A stretch of DNA of 64,000 bases from Aplectana chamaeleonis (GCA_029168955.1 JAPDOI010001340.1:62001-126000); one strand, 5' to 3'; counted from the first letter of the stretch, positions 40,701-55,100 are shown. Notes: a model not told the origin generated them from the letters alone. A program made the numbers and translations.

Positions 40701-42640
40701 CGGGTACTTTTTTTTGAAACTGACATTCGGCCATTTCCAGACTCGTTTCATTTCAGAGGGTTTTTTTTCAATTTTCGGGGCCTCACCCTTCTAAAGGCGA
40801 TGAATAGCGTTCCATACGCTGCCGATATTGAAAAATTTCAGAAAGATTTGACTGATTTTTCCAATGTCTTTAGTAGGGTAGGTGAAGTTCAGGTTTTGAA
40901 AAAAGTTATTGTTCACCTATCTAGAAATAATTTTGGAACATTTCCAGTCGAATGGTACTCTCGTTCCGGGTACTTTTTTTTGAAACTGACATTCGGCCAT
41001 TTCCAGACTCGTTTCATTTCAGAGGGTTTTTTCAATTTTCGGGGCCTCACCCTTCTAAAGGCGATGAATAGCGTTCCATACGCTGCCGATATTGAAAAAT
41101 TCTAGAAAGATTTGACTGATTTTTTTAATGTCTTTAGTAGGGTAGGTGAAGTTCAGGTTTTGAAAAAAGTTATTGTTCACCTATCTAGAAATAATTTTGG
41201 AACATTTCCAGTCGAATGGTACTCTCGTTCCGGGTACTTTTTTTTGAAGCTGACATTCGGCCATTTCCAGACTCGTTTCATTTTAGAGGGTTTTTTTCAA
41301 TTTTCGGGGCCTCACCCTTCTAAAGGCGATGAATAGCGTTCCATACGCTGCCGATATTGAAAAATTCTAGAAAGACTTGACTGATTTTTCCAATGTCTTT
41401 AGTAGGGTAGGTGAAGTTCAGGTTTTGAAAAAAGTTATTGTTCACCTATCTAGAAATAATTTTGGAACATTTCCAGTCGAATGGTACTCTCGTTCCGGGT
41501 ACTTTTTTTTGAAACTGACATTCGGCCATTTCAATACTCGTTTCATTTTAGAGGGTTTTTTTTCAATTTTCGGGGCCTCACCCTTCTAAAGGCGATGAAT
41601 AGCGTTCCATACGCTGCCGATATTGAAAAATTTCAGAAAGATTTGACTGATTTTCCCAATGTCTTTAGTAGGGTAGGTGAAGTTCAGGTTTTGAAAAAAG
41701 TTATTGTTCACCTATCTAGGAATAATTTTGGAACATTTCCAGTCGAATGGTACTCTCGTTCCGGGTCCTTTTTTTTGAAACTGACATTCGGCCATTTCCA
41801 GACGTTTCATTTTAGAGGGTTTTTTTTCAATTTTCGGGGCGTCACCCTTCTAAAGGCGATGAATAGCGTTCCATATGTACGCTGCCGATATTGAAAAATT
41901 TCAGAAAGATTTGACTGATTTTCCCAATGTCTTTAGTAGGGTAGGTGAAGTTCAGGTTTTGAAAAAAGTTATTGTTCACCTATCTAGAAATAATTTTGGA
42001 ACATTTCCAGTCGAATGGTACTCTCGTTCCGGGTACTTTTTTTTGAAACTGACATTCGGCCATTTCCAGACTCGTTTCATTTCAGACGGTTTTTTCAATT
42101 TTCGGGGCCTCACCCTTCTAAAGGCGATGAATAGCGTTCCATACGCTGCCGATATTGAAAAATTCTAGAAAGATTTGACTGATTTTTTTAATGTCTTTAG
42201 TAGGGTAGGTGAAGTTCAGGTTTTGAAAAAAGTTATTGTTCACCTATCTAGAAATAATTTTGGAACATTTCCAGTCGAATGGTACTCTCGTTCCAGGTAC
42301 TTTTTTTTGAAACTGACATTCGGCCATTTCCAGACTCGTTTCATTTTAGAGGGTTTTTTTCAATTTTCGGGGCCTCACCCTTCTAAAGGCGATGAATAGC
42401 GTTCCATACGCTGCCGATATTGAAAAATTTCAGAAAGATTTGACTGATTTTTCCCAATGTCTTTAGTAGGGTAGGTGAAGTTCAGGTTTTGAAAAAGTTA
42501 TTGTTCACCTATCTAGAAATAATTTTGGAACATTTCCAGTCGAATGGTACTCTCGTTCCAGGTACTTTTTTTGAAACTGACATTCGGCCATTTCCAGACT
42601 CGTTTCATTTTAGAGGTTTTTTCAATTTTCGGGGCCTCAC
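25791..42640 (+). repeat. Satellite subtype B
   Basis: Monomers carry AGTAGGGTAGG, CAGGTTTTG and GATATTGAAAAATTTC, with TTTTTCCAATG or TTTTCCCAATG. Many from about 26.0-31.9 kb are exactly 261 bp, which keeps a frame open across several units. Three isolated hairpin monomers occur at about 35811, 37427 and 40624. Some monomers near 30640, 40450 and 41800 share the rare CCAGACGTTTC and GGGGCGT changes. Confidence 0.85.
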
Positions 42641-45600
42641 CCTTCTAAAGGCGATGAATAGCGTTCCATACGCTGCCGATATTGAAAAATTTTAGAAAGA
42701 TTTGACTGATTTTTCCAATGTCTTTAGTAGGGTAGGTGAAGTTCAGGTTTTGAAAAAAGTTAATGTTCACCTAGAATACCACTCGACTGGAAATGTTCCA
42801 AAAAGAAATAATTTTGGAACATTTCCAGTCGAATGGTACTCTCGTTCCGGGTACTTTTTTTTGAAACTGACATTCGGCCATTTCCAGACTCGTTTCATTT
42901 CAGACGGTTTTTTCAATTTTCGGGGCCTCACCCTTCTAAAGGCGATGAATAGCGTTCCATACGCTGCCGATATTGAAAAATTTTAGAAAGATTTGACTGA
43001 TTTTTCCAATGTCTTTAGTAGGGTAGGTGAAGTTCAGGTTTTGAAAAAAGTTAATGTTCACCTAGAATACCACTCGACTGGAAATGTTCCAAAAGAAATA
43101 ATTTTGGAACATTTCCAGTCGAATGGTACTCTCGTTCCGGGTACTTTTTTGAAACTGACATTCGGCCATTTCAATACTCGTTTCATTTTAGAGGTTTTTT
43201 CAATTTTCGGGGCCTCACCCTTCTAAAGGGGGTGAATAGCGTTCCATTCCCTGCAGATATTGAAAATTTTCAGAAAGATTTGACTGATTTTTGCAATGTC
43301 TTTAGTAGGGTAGGTGAAGTTCAGGTTTTGAAAAAGTTAATGTTCACCTAGAATACCATTCGACTGGAAATGTTCCAAAAGAAATAATTTTGGAACATTT
43401 CCAGTCGAATGGTACTCTCGTTCCGGGTACTTTTTTTTGAAACTGACATTCGGCCATTTCAATACTCGTTTCATTTTAGAGGTTTTTTTTCAATTTTCGG
43501 GGCCTCACCCTTCTAAAGGCGATGAATAGCGTTCCATACGCTGCCGATATTGAAAAATTTTAGAAAGATTTGACTGATTTTTCCAATGTCTTTAGTAGGG
43601 TAGGTGAAGTTCAGGTTTTGAAAAAGTTAATGTTCACCTAGAATACCATTCGACTGGAAATGTTCCAAAGAAATAATTTTGGAACATTTCCAGTCGAATG
43701 GTACTCTCGTTCCGGGTACTTTTTTGAAACTGACATTCGGCCATTTCCAGACTCGTTTCATTTCAGAGGGTTTTTTCAATTTTCGGGGCCTCACCCTTCT
43801 AAAGGCGATGAATAGCGTTCCATACGCTGCCGATATTGAAAAATTTTAGAAAGATTTGACTGATTTTTCCAATGTCTTTAGTAGGGTAGGTGAAGTTCAG
43901 GTTTTGAAAAAGTTAATGTTCACCTAGAATACCATTCGACTGGAAATGTTCCAAAAAGAAATAATTTTGGAACATTTCCAGTCGAATGGTACTCTCGTTC
44001 CGGGTACTTTTTTTTGAAACTGACATTCGGCCATTTCAATACTCGTTTCATTTTAGAGGTTTTTTTTCAATTTTCGGGGCCTCACCCTTCTAAAGGCGAT
44101 GAATAGCGTTCCATACGCTGCCGATATTGAAAAATTTTAGAAAGATTTGACTGATTTTTCCAATGTCTTTAGTAGGGTAGGTGAAGTTCAGGTTTTGAAA
44201 AAGTTAATGTTCACCTAGAATACCATTCGACTGGAAATGTTCCAAAAAGAAATAATTTTGGAACATTTCCAGTCGAATGGTACTCTCGTTCCGGGTACTT
44301 TTTTTTGAAACTGACATTCGGCCATTTCAATACTCGTTTCATTTTAGAGGTTTTTTCAATTTTCGGGGCCTCACCCTTCTGAAGGTGATGAGTTGCGTTC
44401 CATACTCTGCCGATATTGAAGAATTTTAGAAAGATTTGACTGATTTTTCCAATGTCTTTAGTAGGGTAGGTGAAGTTCAGGTTTTGAAAAAAGTTAATGT
44501 TCACCTAGAATACCATTCGACTGGAAATGTTCCAAAAAGAAATAATTTTGGAACATTTCCAGTGGAATGGTACTCTCCTTCCCGGTACTTTTTTGAAACT
44601 GACATTCGGCCATTTCAATACTCGTTTCATTTTAGAGGGTTTTTTCAATTTTCGGGGCCTCACCCTTCTAAAGGCGATGAATAGCGTTCCATACGCTGCC
44701 GATATTGAAAAATTTTAGAAAGATTTGACTGATTTTTCCAATGTCTTTAGTAGGGTAGGTGAAGTTCAGGTTTTGAAAAAGTTAATGTTCACCTAGAATA
44801 CCATTCGACTGGAAATGTTCCAAAAAGAAATAATTTTGGAACATTTCCAGTCGAATGGTACTCTCGTTCCGGGTACTTTTTTTTGAAACTGACATTCGGC
44901 CATTTCCAGACGTTTCATTTTAGAGGTTTTTTTCAATTTTCGGGGCCTCACCCTTCTAAAGGCGATGAATAGCGTTCCATACGCTGCCGATATTGAAAAA
45001 TTTTAGAAAGATTTGACTGATTTTTCCAATGTCTTTAGTAGGGTAGGTGAAGTTCAGGTCTTGAAAAAAGTTAATGTTCACCTATCTAGAAATAATTTTG
45101 GAACATTTCCAGTCGATTAGTACTCTCGTTCCGGGTGTTTTTTTTTGAAACTGACATTCGGCCATTTCAATACTCGTTTCATTTTAGAGGTTTTTTTTCA
45201 ATTTTCGGGGCCTCACCCTTCTAAAGGCGATGAATAGCGTTCCATACGCTGCCGATATTGAAAAATTTTAGAAAGATTTGACTGATTTTTCCAATGTCTT
45301 TAGTAGGGTAGGTGAAGTTCAGGTTTTGAAAAAGTTAATGTTCACCTAGAATACCATTCGACTGGAAATGTTCCAAAAAGAAATAATTTTGGAACATTTC
45401 CAGTCGAATGGTACTCTCGTTCCGGGTACTTTTTTTGAAACTGACATTCGGCCATTTCAATACTCGTTTCATTTTAGAGGTTTTTTCAATTTTCGGGGCC
45501 TCACCCTTCTAAAGGCGATGAATAGCGTTCCATACGCTGCCGATATTGAAAAATTCTAGAAAGATTTGACTGATTTTTTTAATGTCTTTAGTAGGGTAGG

Positions 45601-47400
45601 TGAAGTTCAGGTTTTGAAAAAAGTTAATGTTCACCTAGAATACCATTCGACTGGAAATGTTCCAAAAAGAAATAATTTTGGAACATTTCCAGTCGAATGG
45701 TACTCTCGTTCCGGGTACTTTTTTTTGAAACTGACATTCGGCCATTTCAATACTCGTTTCATTTTAGAGTTTTTTTTTCAATTTTCGGGGCCTCACCCTT
45801 CTAAAGGCGATGAATAGCGTTCCATACGCTGCCGATATTGAAAAATTTTAGAAAGATTTGACTGATTTTTCCAATGTCTTTAGTAGGGTAGGTGAAGTTC
45901 AGGTTTTGAAAAAAGTTAATGTTCACCTAGAATACCACTCGACTGGAAATGTTCCAAAAAGAAATAATTTTGGAACATTTCCAGTCGAATGGTACTCTCG
46001 TTCCAGGTACTTTTTTGAAACTGACATTCGGCCATTTCAATACTCGTTTCATTTTAGAGGTTTTTTCAATTTTCGGGGCCTCACCCTTCTAAAGGCGATG
46101 AATAGCGTTCCATACGCTGCCGATATTGAAAATTTTTAGAAAGATTTGACTGATTTTTTTAATGTCTTTAGTAGGGTAGGTGAAGTTCAGGTTTTGAAAA
46201 AAGTTAATGTTCACCTAGAATACCACTCGACTGGAAATGTTCCAAAAAGAAATAATTTTGGAACATTTCCAGTCGAATGGTACTCTCGTTCCGGGTACTT
46301 TTTTTTGAAACTGACATTCGGCCATTTCAATACTCGTTTCATTTTAGAGGTTTTTTCAATTTTCGGGGCCTCACCCTTCTAAAGGCGATGAATAGCGTTC
46401 CATACGCTGCCGATATTGAAAAATTTTAGAAAGATTTGACTGATTTTTCCAATGTCTTTAGTAGGGTAGGTGAAGTTCAGGTTTTGAAAAAGTTAATGTT
46501 CACCTAGAATACCATTCGACTGGAAATGTTCCAAAAAGAAATAATTTTGGAACATTTCCAGTCGAATGGTACTCTCGTTCCGGGTACTTTTTTTTGAAAC
46601 TGACATTCGGCCATTTCAATACTCGTTTCATTTTAGAGGTTTTTTTTCAATTTTCGGGGCCTCACCCTTCTAAAGGCGATGAATAGCGTTCCATACGCTG
46701 CCGATATTGAAAAATTTTAGAAAGATTTGACTGATTTTTCCAATGTCTTTAGTAGGGTAGGTGAAGTTCAGGTTTTGAAAAAAGTTAATGTTCACCTAGA
46801 ATACCATTCGACTGGAAATGTTCCAAAAAGAAATAATTTTGGAACATTTCCAGTCGATTAGTACTCTCGTTCCGGGTGTTTTTTTTGAAACTGACATTCG
46901 GCCATTTCCAGACTCGTTTCATTTTAGAGGTTTTTTTTTCAATTTTCGGGGCCTCACTCTTCTAAAGGCGATGAATAGCGTTCCATACGCTGCCGATATT
47001 GAAAAATTTTAGAAAGACTTGACTGATTTTTCCAATGTCTTTAGTAGAGTAGGTGAAGTTCAGGTTTTGTAAAAAGGTTATTGTTCACCTATCTAGAAAT
47101 AATTTTGGAACATTTCCAGTCGAATGGTACTCTCGTTCCGGGTACTTTTTTGAAACTGACATTCGGCCATTTCCAGACTCGTTTCATTTTAGAGGTTTTT
47201 TCAATTTTCGGGGCCTCACCCTTCTAAAGGCGATGAATAGCGTTCCATACGCTGCCGATATTGAAAAATTTTAGAAAGATTTGACTGATTTTTCCAATGT
47301 CTTTAGTAGGGTAGGTGAAGTTCACGTTTTGAAAAAGTTAATGTTCACCTAGAACACCATTCGACTCGAAATGTTCCAAAGAAATAATTTTGGAACATTT
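42641..47400 (+). repeat. Hairpin-bearing satellite block
   Basis: Here nearly every monomer is about 288-292 bp. In place of CACCTATCTAGAAATAA it reads CACCTAGAA, then an insertion beginning TACCATTCGACTGG, then AGAAATAA. The insertion is the reverse complement of the following TTTTGGAACATTTCCAGTCG and ATGGTA, giving two 27-nt arms around an 8-nt loop. Copies begin at about 42772, 43063, 43347, 43637, 43924, 44215, 44506, 44792, 45346, 45635, 45926, 46216, 46502, 46796 and 47348. Linked changes are TTTTAGAAAG, GTTAATGTTC and CATTTCAATACTCG. The XbaI site is lost in these monomers. Some arms have one mismatch (CCACTCGAC). Confidence 0.92.
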
Positions 47401-50400
47401 CCAGTCGAATGGTACTCTCGTTCCGGGTACTTTTTTTTGAAACTGACATTCGGCCATTTCCAGACTCGTTTCATTTTAGAGGGTTTTTTTCCATTTTCGG
47501 GGCCTCACCCTTCTAAAGGCGATGAATAGCGTTCCATACGCTGCCGATATTGAAAAATTCTAGAAAGACTTGACTGATTTTCCCAATGTCTTTAGTAGGG
47601 TAGGTGAAGTTCAGGTTTTGAAAAAAGTTATTGTTCACCTATCTAGAAATAATTTTGGAACATTTCCAGTCGAATGGTACTCTCGTTCCAGGTACTTTTT
47701 TTTGAAACTGACATTCGGCCATTTCCAGACTCGTTTCATTTTAGAGGGTTTTTTTCAATTTTCGGGGCCTCACCCTTCTAAAGGCGATGAATAGCGTTCC
47801 ATACGCTGCCGATATTGAAAAATTTTAGAAAGATTTGACTGATTTTCCCAATGTCTTTAGTAGGGTAGGTGAAGTTCAGGTTTTGAAAAAAGTTATTGTT
47901 CACCTAGAATACCACTCGACCGGAAATGTTCCAAAAAGAAATAATTTTGGAACATTTCCAGTCGAATGGTACTCTCGTTCCGGGTACTTTTTTTTGAAAC
48001 TGACATTCGGCCATTTCCAGACGTTTCATTTTAGAGGTTTTTTTCAATTTTCGGGGCGTCACTCTTCTAGCGGCGATGAATAGCGTTCCATACGCTGCCG
48101 ATATTGAAAAATTTTAGAAAGATTTGACTGATTTTTCCAATGTCTTTAGTAGGGTAGGTGAAGTTCAGGTTTTGAAAAAAGTTATTGTTCACCTATCTAG
48201 AAATAATTTTGGAACATTTCCAGTCGAATGGTACTCTCGTTCCGGGTACTTTTTTGAAACTGACATTCGGCCATTTCCAGACTCGTTTCATTTTAGAGGG
48301 TTTTTCAATTTTCGGGGCCTCACCCTTCTAAAGGCGATGAATAGCGTTCCATACGCTGCCGATATTGAAAAATTTTAGAAAGATTTGACTGATTTTTCCA
48401 ATGTCTTTAGTAGGGTAGGTGAAGTTCAGGTTTTGAAAAAAGTTATTGTTCACCTATCTAGAAATAATTTTGGAACATTTCCAGTCGAATGGTACTCTCG
48501 TTCCGGGTACTTTTTTTTGAAACTGACATTCGGCCATTTCCAGACTCGTTTCATTTTAGAGGGTTTTTTTCAATTTTCGGGGCCTCACCCTTCTAAAGGC
48601 GATGAATAGCGTTCCATACGCTGCCGATATTGAAAAATTTTAGAAAGATTTGACTGATTTTTCCAATGTCTTTAGTAGGGTAGGTGAAGTTCAGGTTTTG
48701 AAAAAAGTTAATGTTCACCTAGAATACCACTCGACTGGAAATGTTCCAAAAAGAAATAATTTTGGAACATTTCCAGTCGAATGGTACTCTCGTTCCGGGT
48801 ACTTTTTTTTGAAACTGACATTCGGCCATTTCCAGACTCGTTTCATTTCAGAGGGTTTTTTCAATTTTCGGGGCCTCACCCTTCTAAAGGCGATGAATAG
48901 CGTTCCATACGCTGCCGATATTGAAAATTTTTAGAAAGATTTGACTGATTTTTTTAATGTCTTTAGTAGGGTAGGTGAAGTTCAGGTTTTGAAAAAAGTT
49001 AATGTTCACCTAGAATACCACTCGACTGGAAATGTTCCAAAAAGAAATAATTTTGGAACATTTCCAGTCGAATGGTACTCTCGTTCCGGGTACTTTTTTT
49101 TGAAACTGACATTCGGCCATTTCCAGACTCGTTTCATTTTAGAGGGTTTTTTTTTCAATTTTCGGGGCCTCACCCTTCTAAAGGCGATGAATAGCGTTCC
49201 ATACGCTGCCGATATTGAAAAATTTCAGAAAGATTTGACTGATTTTTCCAATGTCTTTAGTAGGGTAGGTGAAGTTCAGGTTTTGAAAAAAGTTATTGTT
49301 CACCTATCTAGAAATAATTTTGGAACATTTCCAGTCGAATGGTACTCTCGTTCCAGGTACTTTTTTTTGAAACTGACATTCGGCCATTTCCAGACTCGTT
49401 TCATTTTAGAGGGTTTTTTTCAATTTTCGGGGCCTCACCCTTCTAAAGGCGATGAATAGCGTTCCATACGCTGCCGATATTGAAAAATTTCAGAAAGATT
49501 TGACTGATTTTCCCAATGTCTTTAGTAGGGTAGGTGAAGTTCAGGTTTTGAAAAAAGTTATTGTTCACCTATCTAGAAATAATTTTGGAACATTTCCAGT
49601 CGAATGGTACTCTCGTTCCAGGTACTTTTTTTTGAAACTGACATTCGGCCATTTCCAGACTCGTTTCATTTTAGAGGTTTTTTTTCAATTTTCGGGGCCT
49701 CACCCTTCTAAAGGCGATGAATAGCGTTCCATACGCTGCCGATATTGAAAAATTTCAGAAAGATTTGACTGATTTTCCCAATGTCTTTAGTAGGGTAGGT
49801 GAAGTTCAGGTTTTGAAAAAAGTTATTGTTCACCTATCTAGAAATAATTTTGGAACATTTCCAGTCGAATGGTACTCTCGTTCCGGGTACTTTTTTTTGA
49901 AACTGACATTCGGCCATTTCCAGACTCGTTTCATTTTAGAGGGTTTTTGTTTCAATTTTCGGGGCCTCACCCTTCTAAAGGCGATGAATAGCGTTCCATA
50001 CGCTGCCGATATTGAAAAATTTTAGAAAGATTTGACTGATTTTTCCAATGTCTTTAGTAGGGTAGGTGAAGTTCAGGTCTTGAAAAAAGTTATTGTTCAC
50101 CTATCTAGAAATAATTTTGGAACATTTCCAGTCGAATGGTACTCTCGTTCCGGGTACTTTTTTTTGAAACTGACATTCGGCCATTTCCAGACTCGTTTCA
50201 TTTTAGAGGGTTTTTTCAATTTTCGGGGCCTCACCCTTCTAAAGGCGATGAATAGCGTTCCATACGCTGCCGATATTGAAAAATTTCAGAAAGATTTGAC
50301 TGATTTTTCCAATGTCTTTAGTAGGGTAGGTGAAGTTCAGGTTTTGAAAAAAGTTATTGTTCACCTATCTAGAAATAATTTTGGAACATTTCCAGTCGAA

Positions 50401-52180
50401 TGGTACTCTCGTTCCGGGTACTTTTTTGAAACTGACATTCGGCCATTTCCAGACTCGTTTCATTTTAGAGGGTTTTTTCAATTTTCGGGGCCTCACCCTT
50501 CTAAAGGCGATGAATAGCGTTCCATACGCTGCCGATATTGAAAAATTTCAGAAAGATTTGACTGATTTTTCCAATGTCTTTAGTAGGGTAGGTGAAGTTC
50601 AGGTTTTGAAAAAGTTATTGTTCACCTATCTAGAAATAATTTTGGAACATTTCCAGTCGAATGGTACTCTCGTTCCGGGTACTTTTTTTGAAACTGACAT
50701 TCGGCCATTTCCAGACTCGTTTCATTTTAGAGGGTTTTTTCAATTTTCGGGCCTCACCCTTCTAAAGGCGATGAATAGCGTTCCATACGCTGCCGATATT
50801 GAAAAATTTTAGAAAGATTTGACTGATTTTTCCAATGTCTTTAGTAGGGTAGGTGAAGTTCAGGTTTTGAAAAAGTTATTGTTCACCTAGAATACCATTC
50901 GATCTGGAAATGTTCCAAAAGAAATAATTTTGGAACATTTCCAGTCGAATGGTACTCTCGTTCCGGGTACTTTTTTTTGAAACTGACATTCGGCCATTTC
51001 AATACTCGTTTCATTTTAGAGGTTTTTTTTCAATTTTCGGGGCCTCACCCTTCTAAAGGCGATGAATAGCGTTCCATACGCTGCCGATATTGAAAAATTT
51101 CAGAAAGATTTGACTGATTTTTCCAATGTCTTTAGTAGGGTAGGTGAAGTTCAGGTTTTGAAAAAGTTAATGCTCACCTAGAATAACATTCGACTGGAAA
51201 TGTTCCAAAAAGAAATAATTTTGGAACATTTCCAGTCGAATGGTACTCTCGTTCCGGGTACTTTTTTTTGAAACTGATATTCGGCCATTTCAATACTCGT
51301 TTCATTTTAGAGGGTTTTTTTCAATTTTCGGGGCCTCACCCTTCTAAAGGCGATGAATAGCGTTCCATACGCTGCCGATATTGAAAAATTTCAGAAAGAT
51401 TTGACTGATTTTTCCAATGTCTTTAGTAGGGTAGGTGAAGTTCAGGTTTTGAAAAAAGTTATTGTTCACCTAGAATATATTGACTGGAAATGTTCCAAAA
51501 AGAAATAATTTTGGAACATTTCCAGTCGAATGGTACTCTCGTTCCGGGTACTTTTTTTTGAAACTGATATTCGGCCATTTCAATACTCGTTTCATTTTAG
51601 AGGGTTTTTTTTCAATTTTCGGGGCCTCACTCTTCTAAAGGCGATGAATAGCGTTCCATACGCTGCCGATATTGAAAAATTTCAGAAAGATTTGACTGAT
51701 TTTCCCAATGTCTTTAGTAGGGTAGGTGAAGTTCAGGTTTTGAAAAAAGTTAATGTTCACCTATCTAGAAATAATTTTGGAACATTTCCAGTCGAATGGT
51801 ACTCTCGTTCCGGGTACTTTTTTTTGAAACTGATATTCGGCCATTTCAATACTCGTTTCATTTTAGAGGGTTTTTTTTTTCAATTTTCGGGGCCTCACCC
51901 TTCTAAAGGCGATGAATAGCGTTCCATACGCTGCCGATATTGAAAAATTTCAGAAAGATTTGACTGATTTTTCCAATGTCTTTAGTAGGGTAGGTGAAGT
52001 TCAGGTTTTGAAAAAAGTTATTGTTCACCTATCTAGAAATAATTTTGGAACATTTCCAGTCGAATGGTACTCTCGTTCCGGGTACTTTTTTTTGAAACTG
52101 ACATTCGGCCATTTCAATACTCGTTTCATTTTAGAGGGTTTTTTTCAATTTTCGGGGCCTCACCCTTCTAAAGGCGATGA
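47401..52180 (+). repeat. Mixed satellite zone
   Basis: Ordinary B-like monomers alternate with hairpin monomers at about 47905, 48720, 49010, 50888, 51179 and 51471. The last of these is degraded (GAATATATTGACTGG) and that at 50888 has a one-base insertion in the arm. A GTTCCAGGTACTT change recurs near 47690, 49350 and 49615. GAAACTGATATTCGG appears from about 51270. Confidence 0.8.
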
Positions 52181-55100
52181 ATAGCGTTCCATACGCTGCC
52201 GATATTGAAAAATTCTAGAAAGACTTGACTGATTTTTCCAATGTCTTTAGTAGGGTAGGTGAAGTTCAGGTTTTGAAAAAAGTTATTGTTCACCTATCTA
52301 GAAATAATTTTGGAACATTTCCAGTCGAATGGTACTCTCGTTCCGGGTACTTTTTTTTGAAACTGATATTCGGCCATTTCAATACTCGTTTCATTTTAGA
52401 GGTTTTTTTTTTCAATTTTCGGGGCCTCACCCTTCTAAAGGCGATGAATAGCGTTCCATACGCTGCCGATATTGAAAAATTCTAGAAAGACTTGACTGAT
52501 TTTTCCAATGTCTTTAGTAGGGTAGGTGAAGTTCAGGTTTTGAAAAAAGTTATTGTTCACCTATCTAGAAATAATTTTGGAACATTTCCAGTCGAATGGT
52601 ACTCTCGTTCCGGGTACTTTTTTTTGAAACTGACATTCGGCCATTTCCAGACTCGTTTCATTTTAGAGGTTTTTTTTTCAATTTTCGGGGCCTCACCCTT
52701 CTAAAGGCGATGAATAGCGTTCCATACGCTGCCGATATTGAAAAATTTTAGAAAGACTTGACTGATTTTTCCAATGTCTTTAGTAGGGTAGGTGAAGTTC
52801 AGGTTTTGAAAAAGTTAATGTTCACCTATCTAGAGAAATAATTTTGGAACATTTCCAGTCGAATGGTACTCTCGTTCCGGGTACTTTTTTGAAACTGACA
52901 TTCGGCCATTTCAATACTCGTTTCATTTTAGAGGTTTTTTCAATTTTCGGGGCCTCACCCTTCTAAAGGCGATGAATAGCGTTCCATACGCTGCCGATAT
53001 TGAAAAAATTTTAGAAAGACTTGACTGATTTTTCCAATGTCTTTAGTAGGGTAGGTGAAGTTCAGGTTTTGAAAAAGTTATTGTTCACCTATCTAGAAAT
53101 AATTTTGGAACATTTCCAGTCGAATGGTACTCTCGTTCCGGGTACTTTTTTGAAACTGACATTCGGCCATTTCCAGACTCGTTTCATTTTAGAGGGTTTT
53201 TTCAATTTTCGGGGCCTCACCCTTCTAAAGGCGATGAATAGCGTTCCATACGCTGCCGATATTGAAAAATTTTAGAAAGACTTGACTGATTTTTCCAATG
53301 TCTTTAGTAGGGTAGGTGAAGTTCAGGTTTTGAAAAAGTTATTGTTCACCTATCTAGAAATAATTTTGGAACATTTCCAGTCGAATGGTACTCTCGTTCC
53401 GGGTACTTTTTTTGAAACTGACATTCGGCCATTTCCAGACTCGTTTCATTTTAGAGGTTTTTTTCAATTTTCGGGGCCTCACCCTTCTAAAGGCGATGAA
53501 TAGCGTTCCATACGCTGCCGATATTGAAAAATTTCTAGAAAGACTTGACTGATTTTTCCAATGTCTTTAGTAGGGTAGGTGAAGTTCAGGTTTTGAAAAA
53601 GTTATTGTTCACCTATCTAGAAATAATTTTGGAACATTTCCAGTCGAATGGTACTCTCGTTCCGGGTACTTTTTTGAAACTGACATTCGGCCATTTCCAG
53701 ACTCGTTTCATTTTAGAGGGTTTTTTCAATTTTCGGGGCCTCACCCTTCTAAAGGCGATGAATAGCGTTCCATACGCTGCCGATATTGAAAAATTTTAGA
53801 AAGACTTGACTGATTTTTCCAATGTCTTTAGTAGGGTAGGTGAAGTTCAGGTTTTGAAAAAGTTATTGTTCACCTATCTAGAAATAATTTTGGAACATTT
53901 CCAGTCGAATGGTACTCTCGTTCCGGGTACTTTTTTGAAACTGACATTCGGCCATTTCCAGACTCGTTTCATTTTAGAGGGTTTTTTCAATTTTCGGGGC
54001 CTCACCCTTCTAAAGGCGATGAATAGCGTTCCATACGCTGCCGATATTGAAAAATTTCTAGAAAGACTTGACTGATTTTTCCAATGTCTTTAGTAGGGTA
54101 GGTGAAGTTCAGGTTTTGAAAAAGTTATTGTTCACCTATCTAGAAATAATTTTGGAACATTTCCAGTCGAATGGTACTCTCGTTCCGGGTACTTTTTTGA
54201 AACTGACATTCGGCCATTTCCAGACTCGTTTCATTTTAGAGGTTTTTTCAATTTTCGGGGCCTCACCCTTCTAAAGGCGATGAATAGCGTTCCATACGCT
54301 GCCGATATTGAAAAATTTCTAGAAAGACTTGACTGATTTTTCCAATGTCTTTAGTAGGGTAGGTGAAGTTCAGGTTTTGAAAAAGTTATTGTTCACCTAT
54401 CTAGAAATAATTTTGGAACATTTCCAGTCGATTGGTCCCCTCGTTCCGGGTACTTTGTTTTGAAACTGACATTCGGCCATCTCCAGACTCGTTTCATTTT
54501 AGAGGTTTTTTCAATTTTCGGGGCCTCGCCAGTCTAAAGGGGATAAATAGCGTTCCATGCGCTGCCGATATTGAAAAATTCTAGAAAGACTTGACTGATT
54601 TTTCCAATGTCTTTAGTAGGGTAGGTGAAGTTCAGGTTTTGAAAAAGTTATTGTTCACCTATCTAGAAATAATTTTGGAACATCTCCAGTCGAATGGTAC
54701 CCTCGTTCCGGGTACTTTTTTTTGAAACTGATATTCGGCCATTTCAATACTCGTTTCATTTAAGAGGTTTTTTTTTTCAATTTTCGGGGCCTCACCCTTC
54801 TAAATTCGATGAATAGCGTTCCATACGCTGCCGGGATGGAAAAAGTTCAGAAAGAGGTGACGGGTTTTTCCAATGTCTTTAGCAGGGTAGGTGAAGTTCA
54901 GGTTTTGAAAAAGTTATTGTTCACCTATCTAGAAATAATTGTGGAACATTTCCACTCGAATGGTACTCTCGTTCCGGGTACTTTTTTTTGAAACTGACAT
55001 TCGGCCATTTCCAGACTCGTTTCATTTTAGAGGGGTTTTTTTTTCAATTTTCGGGGCCTCACCCTTCTAAAGGCGATGAATAGCGTTCCATACGCTGCCG

